Shown piece by piece: positions 59,808-64,000 of a DNA stretch of 64,000 nt. The position numbers and the translations under genes were made by a program. How positions within the stretch are numbered: the first letter of the stretch is position 1; every line of letters begins with the position of its first letter. The notes below the pieces were generated by a model, which saw nothing but the letters and a program-made list of their open reading frames with translations, had not been told where the DNA came from and did no database searches. Origin of the DNA: Marinibacterium sp050389775 (GTDB lineage: Bacteria; Pseudomonadota; Alphaproteobacteria; Rhodobacterales; Rhodobacteraceae); assembly GCF_050389775.1 (NCBI RefSeq), contig NZ_CP177144.1:4340001-4404000 (forward strand). Direction: 5' to 3'.

Positions 59808-61075
59808 TCCAGCCCCCAGAGCGCCCGGTAGCCGCCGACATGGGCATCGCCATAGCCCTGGTCGTAATCGGCCGGCACCCCGGCGGTCTCGGCATTGCTT
59901 TCGTCGAAGATCAGGAAGGGCACGTACAGCTCGTCGGGCACGTCCCCCGTGCCGCAGAGATCCCGCATGTAGGCATCCAGCGTCGACCGCGCGATCCAGC
60001 CCAGCGATTCCCCCAGGTCCATGGCCACGTCGCCATTCTGGACCAGGTCCAGCACGAAGGGCGTGCCGTTGAACGATGCGATCGGCACCTGGCCGCGCTT
60101 GCCGGTGATGGCCAGGGCCGGCAGGATAAACTGGCTCATCGAATCGTAGAGCGGCACGATGTAGTTGATCCCCGGATCCGACAGCAGCGCCGATTGGGCC
60201 GTGGTCTGGATCTTGGTCGCCCATTCCGGCACCGTGACGTTGAAATAGACGGCCTTGCTGTCGGGATCGAGCCGGGTCAGCTCGGCCTCGAAGGATTTCC
60301 AGTAGGGCTGCGAGGGCAGCACGTCGTCCGAGCCGATGACCAGCACGTTGGCCCCGCCCCCGGTTTCGGCAATGACCCAGGCCGCCATGATCTGGCCGAC
60401 CTCGGTGTAGGAAATCGGCAGGTTCACGTCGGCCGCCGGATCGGGATCGTTGGTCACGTCGGCATGGTGCGTCGCATAGACCCTCAGCCCGGCCTCCTTG
60501 GCCATGGTCAGCTGCGGCCCCACGGCCGAGGGGATGATGCCCGCCGTCATGCCCACGGCGTCAAAGCCATTGGACACCGCGTATTCCACGCCCTGGATCC
60601 ATTGCGTCGGGTTGCCCTGGTTCTGCCAGGTCTGGATCTCGACGCCCACTTCCTTGCCGGCTTCGACCAGCGCTTCTTCGATCCCCGCCACGAAGGGGAT
60701 GGCCGAGGTCACCGGGATCGACAGGATCTTCTTGCCGGCCATGCAGGTCGCGGCATCGAAGGGCGCGCCGGGCGGAGCAAAGGTCGGGATCTGCTTGTGG
60801 GCTTCGACCACGGCCTTGGCCGCGTCGACATCGGCCTCGGCCCGGGCCATGCCGCCGGGACCTGCCACCGAGCAGGCCACCAGCCCGGCCAGCGCCGCCG
60901 TCAGGCCACGGCGCGCCGCGTGGCCGCGCGAACGGGGCCCGGCATGGACCGTTGCGTGTCCACCGGAATGGCCGCCGGGATGGTCCACGAGTTGATCCCC
61001 GGATTGTCCTTCGAATTGACCCGTCACATCGTCCGTTACCGGCCCGCGACCGGCGCTCTTCATCGTCTTCGTCAT
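59804..61075 (-). CDS. Ribose-type periplasmic binding protein with unusual His/Gly-rich leader
   Basis: 423 residues from ATG 61075. A hydrophobic signal segment (LTAALAGLVACSVAGPGGMA, cleavage near ARAEAD) comes only after about 57 residues of His/Gly-rich sequence (VDHPGGHSGGHATVHAG), so either a later start is used or the leader is extra. The mature part has KILSIPVTSAIPFVAGIEEA, GVEYAVSNGFDAVGMTAGI and YDSMSQFILPALAITGKRGQ, the sugar-binding-protein fold. It is first gene of the operon. The ligand may be a nucleoside or sugar given RutA nearby. Confidence 0.85.
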   Translation of the reverse strand: MTKTMKSAGRGPVTDDVTGQFEGQSGDQLVDHPGGHSGGHATVHAGPRSRGHAARRGLTAALAGLVACSVAGPGGMARAEADVDAAKAVVEAHKQIPTFAPPGAPFDAATCMAGKKILSIPVTSAIPFVAGIEEALVEAGKEVGVEIQTWQNQGNPTQWIQGVEYAVSNGFDAVGMTAGIIPSAVGPQLTMAKEAGLRVYATHHADVTNDPDPAADVNLPISYTEVGQIMAAWVIAETGGGANVLVIGSDDVLPSQPYWKSFEAELTRLDPDSKAVYFNVTVPEWATKIQTTAQSALLSDPGINYIVPLYDSMSQFILPALAITGKRGQVPIASFNGTPFVLDLVQNGDVAMDLGESLGWIARSTLDAYMRDLCGTGDVPDELYVPFLIFDESNAETAGVPADYDQGYGDAHVGGYRALWGLE

Positions 61076-61263
61076 GTTCCGCTTTCCCTGTTGCCGTCCG
61101 GGTCTTTGGCCATCCGACGGTCCGGCGGCCGGCTGGAGAGGAAGAGGAGGAAGCGCCAGCCGCCGGATCCGTTCACATCGCCCGGGTTGATCCCGCCCGA
61201 TACGCCCTTGATCAGACGGCAGCGGCCGGAAAACTGTCAACGTCAAGTATATGCACCCCGAGG

Positions 61264-61278
61264 CTGAGAATTTCTAAG
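61264..61278. promoter_or_regulatory. LysR-type box CTGAGAATTTCTAAG at the ribose-type importer promoter
   Basis: Near-palindrome with T-N11-A, 189 bases before the binding protein start; it matches the boxes at 51637 and 53144. Confidence 0.55.
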
Positions 61279-61384
61279 TTCCGGCCAGATGATACCGTGT
61301 TAGGCATTGGCCCCGCACAAAGCCGCAGAAACCCGCAGCCCCTGCCCCACCGGGCCGCACCCTGTCCTCTCACCCTGTCGGGCC

Positions 61385-61690
61385 TTGCCCGTCCCCGCCA
61401 CACCGCCGGACCCGCCCGGCCGATCACCACACCGGGCATAGCCCGGCCCGCTCATCACCGGGGCGCAGCCGGCCCTCTCATCACCGGGCACTGCCCGAAC
61501 CGCTCACCGCCCGGCCGATCACCCCACCGGGCACGACCCGGCCCGCGCATCACTGGGGCGCAGCCGTCCCGCTCATCACCGGGCACTGCCCGAACCGCAC
61601 ATCGCCGGGTCCCGCCCAGCCCGCTCACCGCCGGGTCCAGCCGGCCCCTCTCACCGCCGGGCACTGCCCGATCCGTTCACCGAGGCAGGC
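61385..61690. repeat. Tandem repeat array, about 26-bp units within a 95-bp higher-order repeat
   Basis: Units are variants of TCATCACCGGGCACTGCC or TCACCGCCGGGTCC. An exact copy of one 26-base unit starts at 61478 and again at 61573, and GATCACC starts at 61422 and 61517: both are 95 bases apart, showing a two-level repeat. About ten units are recognisable. Confidence 0.82.
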
Positions 61691-61888
61691 CAAACAACCG
61701 GCCAGCGCTCCCACCACAGGCCAGCCCGGCCAGGCCAAGCGCCCCGCCGGCCAGCTCCAACGGGCCAGCCCGCACCGGCCCCGAAACGGCCCCGCAGAAG
61801 GGCCGCCAAGACCCGGAAAACAGGCCCCGCAGAGGGCCGCCAACAGGTCCCGTGCCGCCCTTTCCCTGACTTCAGACCAATCCCTTCC

Positions 61889-63130
61889 ATGACCGACACG
61901 CCTGCTTCGACAAGCCCCCTCTCGCCCCCGCCCTCCTCGGGCCATCCCCGGCCGACCTCGCTGGGCACCGCCCTGGCCCTGACGACCTTTTCGCAGGTTG
62001 CCGCGACCTCGTCGGTCCTGGCCCTGACGACCATTCCCACCATCGTCGCCGGGGCCATCGGCGTCGCGCCCCACCTGATCGGCTACCAGGTCAGCCTGAT
62101 CTATGCCTCAGGCGTGTTCTTCTCGATGATCGCCACCGGGCTGGTCCACCGCTGGGGCGCCGGCCGCGTCGGCCAGCTGGCCCTGGTCGCCGCCGGGCTG
62201 GGCCTGGCCGGGTTGGCCAGCGGCAGCCTGACCGGCATTGCCCTGGCCTCGATGCTGATCGGCGTGGGCTATGCGCTCAACAATCCGTCGTCCTCGCATA
62301 TCCTCCAGGCCCTGGCCCCGCGCGACCGGCGCAACCTGATCTTCTCGATCAAGCAGGCCGGCGTGCCCCTGGGCGGCATGCTGGCCGCCCTGGCCCTGCC
62401 GCCCCTGGCTCATCTCATCGGCTGGCGCCCCGCGCTGCTGGCCGCCGCCGCCCTGCCCCTGAGCCTGGCCGTGATCTACCAGGCCTGCCAGCGCCCGTGG
62501 AATGCCGATCGCGCGCCCGATACCGCCCTGGCCTCGGGTCTGTGGCTGGGCCAGCGCATCGTCTGGCGCGACCCCTCGCTGCGCACGCTCTGCGTGCTGG
62601 GTTTTCTCTATTCCGGTGTCCAGCTGTCGCTGTCGACCTTCCTTGTCGCCATGCTGATCGAACAATTCGGCTGGAGCCCCATCCGTGCGGCCGCCGTGGC
62701 CGCCCTGGTCCAGGCCTTCGGCGCCTTCGGCCGGATCTTCTGGGGGCTGGTCGCCGACCGGCTGGGCAGCGGGTTCCTCGTGCTGGCCCTGATCGGCCTG
62801 ATCGCGGGGCTGTCGCTCTGCGGGCTGTCGCTCTATGGCCCGGCGCCGGGGCTGGCCCTGGGGCTGACGATCGTCGCCGGGCTGACGGCCTCGGGCTGGA
62901 ACGGCGTGCTGCTGGCCGAAACCGCCCAGGCCAGCCCGGGCAGCGGCACGCTGACGGGCGAGGTGCTGACCTATACGTTCCTCGGGGTCATGGTCGGCCC
63001 CGCGGGCTTTGCCGCGCTCTTCGCCCTCAGCGGCGATTTCGCCCGCACCTTCCTGGTGTTTTCAACACTGGCGCTGACGGGCAGCCTGCTGTCCTGGCTG
63101 CGCCACCGCTCGGCCCGGCAGGCGGGGTGA
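61889..63130 (+). CDS. Major facilitator superfamily transporter
   Basis: 413 residues with about twelve membrane segments and an unstructured Ser/Pro-rich N-terminus (STSPLSPPPSSGHPRPTSLG). GVGYALNNPSSSHILQALAP, SIKQAGVPLGGMLAAL and the mid-loop GRIFWGLVADRLGSG are typical of the CynX/NimT-like MFS group. It ends at a clear terminator. The substrate is unknown; an intermediate of the neighbouring pyrimidine-type pathway is one possibility. Confidence 0.9.
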   Translation: MTDTPASTSPLSPPPSSGHPRPTSLGTALALTTFSQVAATSSVLALTTIPTIVAGAIGVAPHLIGYQVSLIYASGVFFSMIATGLVHRWGAGRVGQLALVAAGLGLAGLASGSLTGIALASMLIGVGYALNNPSSSHILQALAPRDRRNLIFSIKQAGVPLGGMLAALALPPLAHLIGWRPALLAAAALPLSLAVIYQACQRPWNADRAPDTALASGLWLGQRIVWRDPSLRTLCVLGFLYSGVQLSLSTFLVAMLIEQFGWSPIRAAAVAALVQAFGAFGRIFWGLVADRLGSGFLVLALIGLIAGLSLCGLSLYGPAPGLALGLTIVAGLTASGWNGVLLAETAQASPGSGTLTGEVLTYTFLGVMVGPAGFAALFALSGDFARTFLVFSTLALTGSLLSWLRHRSARQAG

Positions 63131-63154
63131 GGGGGCTTTGAGCCCCCTGTTTTC
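63131..63154 (+). terminator. Intrinsic terminator of the MFS gene
   Basis: GGGGGCT-TTG-AGCCCCC immediately after the stop codon, followed by TGTTTTCC. Confidence 0.85.
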
Positions 63155-63336
63155 CCGGCTGGGCCAACGCAACAATTGTTTATTTCCAATTTATTTCGCT
63201 GCCCGTCGCGACCGCCTCAGAATTCAAGAGAAGCAAAGAATTGCAAGAAAATTAACAATCCGAAAACAAACTCCCAAATAGTTCCAGAAATGAATTGCCA
63301 TCCCCACACCGAATGGAATCAGGGAGGAACCTGAAA

Positions 63337-63774
63337 TTGAATATCGACGAACTTGTGGAACAGGCCATTAACAAAAATAAAATGGTCGAAGAAATGGGCG
63401 AGGACTTCATTTTTGCAGAAGCCGACGCTGCCCTCGATATGATGCTGGCAGATACGGCCGCAGGAGTCATTCCGGACGAGCTCAAAGCAACGTTCCCGTC
63501 TCTCGACCTTGCGCAGAAGAGCCTTGAGGATTTAAAATTCTTAAACAAGGAACGCGGCCGCCAAGCGGTCAAAGACATTGCGGACAAGCTAAAGCCTGTC
63601 CTGTGTGATACCGAAAGCGCACTCCGGAAACTCCTCGATCAGGGTGTCGAATGGGCGCTTGCAATCATTATCCCTGCGATCATCGCGGCGGTTTCTTCCC
63701 CGCTTCCAGCTGCTCTGGTCGTTGCCGTCGCGATCTACATCTACCGCATCGGCTTTGCCATCTATTGCAGTTAG
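63337..63774 (+). CDS. Small hypothetical protein with C-terminal hydrophobic region
   Basis: 145 residues from a TTG at 63337 preceded by GGGAGG; ATG 63313 is a possible earlier start. The N-terminal 95 residues are acidic and helical (NIDELVEQAINKNKMVEEMG, LDMMLADTAAGVIPDELKAT). The last 45 are hydrophobic (WALAIIIPAIIAAVSSPLPA, VVAVAIYIYRIGFAIYCS), probably two membrane passes. Lower G+C than its neighbours suggests recent acquisition. No family is recognised. Confidence 0.6.
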   Translation: MNIDELVEQAINKNKMVEEMGEDFIFAEADAALDMMLADTAAGVIPDELKATFPSLDLAQKSLEDLKFLNKERGRQAVKDIADKLKPVLCDTESALRKLLDQGVEWALAIIIPAIIAAVSSPLPAALVVAVAIYIYRIGFAIYCS

Positions 63775-63800
63775 TAAATCGCGATCGCAAACACCATACT

Positions 63801-63842
63801 GGGATTCGGCGCCGAACGCGCTGCGATACGGCGCCGAATTCC
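63801..63842. terminator. Long stem-loop after the small membrane protein gene
   Basis: GGGATTCGGCGCCG pairs with CGGCGCCGAATTCC (one mismatch) around a 14-base loop, 27 bases after the stop. There is no T-run. Confidence 0.5.
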
Positions 63843-63934
63843 CTGCACGCACTCCCAGCCGTTTCAATCCTCCAACGCGCCACCCTGTCCTTTTCAAAGG
63901 CCGGTCGCTCGCTAAAGGATCGCCGCCCGCCCCC

Positions 63935-63964
63935 CAAAAAGCAAAGGGGCGGTAAAACCGCCCC
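63935..63964 (-). terminator. Intrinsic terminator of a gene entering from the right
   Basis: GGGGCGGT-AAA-ACCGCCCC at 63946-63964; on the minus strand it is followed by TTTGCTTTTTGGGG. It must serve a leftward gene beyond the window edge. Confidence 0.75.
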
Positions 63965-64000
63965 TGCACCGCGTTGATGCCTCTTTGCCCCGGTCTGCCC

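Larger units (their letters stand above)
61076..61888. other. Long divergent intergenic region with repeats
   Basis: About 810 bases between the binding protein and the MFS gene. It contains a LysR-type box at 61264 and the tandem repeat array at 61385-61690; the remainder (61690-61880) is rich in GGCC-containing words. No gene is seen. Confidence 0.6.

Overview
The window is a 64-kb chromosomal stretch from a high-G+C alphaproteobacterium, most likely a marine or soil member of the Rhodobacterales. The reasons are roughly two-thirds G+C outside one island, tight ATGA-type operon overlaps, many ABC importers, and catabolic families common in that group (hydantoinase, RutA, NtaA-type monooxygenase, peptide- and polyamine-type transporters). 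No rRNA or CRISPR was seen. Only one tRNA was found, tRNA-Ser(GCU).

Region 1 (1-9277) is an N-heterocycle/lactam catabolic locus: hyuA-hyuB leftwards, and rightwards a 6-hydroxynicotinate-reductase-like Fe-S protein, a UPF0280 protein, two tandem PF06684 proteins, a MarR regulator, a cysteine hydrolase and a nucleoside-phosphorylase-like protein. Region 2 (9281-16972) has a GH63-like glucosidase, a polyamine-type ABC importer (binding protein divergent from two permeases and the ATPase) and an NtaA-like flavin monooxygenase. One 15-bp motif recurs at five promoters across regions 1 and 2.

Region 3 (17283-26089) is a leftward cluster headed by a SARP-type regulator with TPR-like repeats. It encodes two proteins of the vanadium haloperoxidase/PAP2 superfamily, a DM13-domain protein, a matrixin metalloprotease, a parallel beta-helix protein and two unknowns, none with an obvious signal peptide. 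Region 4 (26491-35184) pairs a dipeptide-type ABC importer with two calcineurin-like phosphodiesterases and a tyrosine-phosphatase-like enzyme, under a divergent TetR with a perfect 20-bp operator. It reads as an organophosphate import-and-hydrolysis unit.

Region 5 (about 35501-49752) is a 14.2-kb integrative mobilizable island in the 3' end of tRNA-Ser(GCU), bounded by 25-bp direct repeats. It carries a P4-type integrase, an AlpA-like protein, a Rep-like HTH protein, a ColE1-like mob set (MobC, relaxase, two nested mob genes) and a lone VirB6. Its cargo of distinctly lower G+C is a 1358-residue HigA-HTH/nuclease-like protein, a HEPN-CBS protein and an unknown, which together are a candidate defence cassette.

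Region 6 (49894-63130) returns to chromosomal catabolism: an asparaginase homologue lacking a catalytic Asp, two flavin reductases, LysR and GntR regulators, RutA, a DUF1275 membrane protein, a ribose-type ABC importer and an MFS transporter. A LysR-type box occurs at three promoters here. Several gene borders carry degenerate GC-rich tandem repeats (periods 39, 60 and 26/95 bp). The window ends with a small unknown membrane protein and a terminator for a gene entering from the right.
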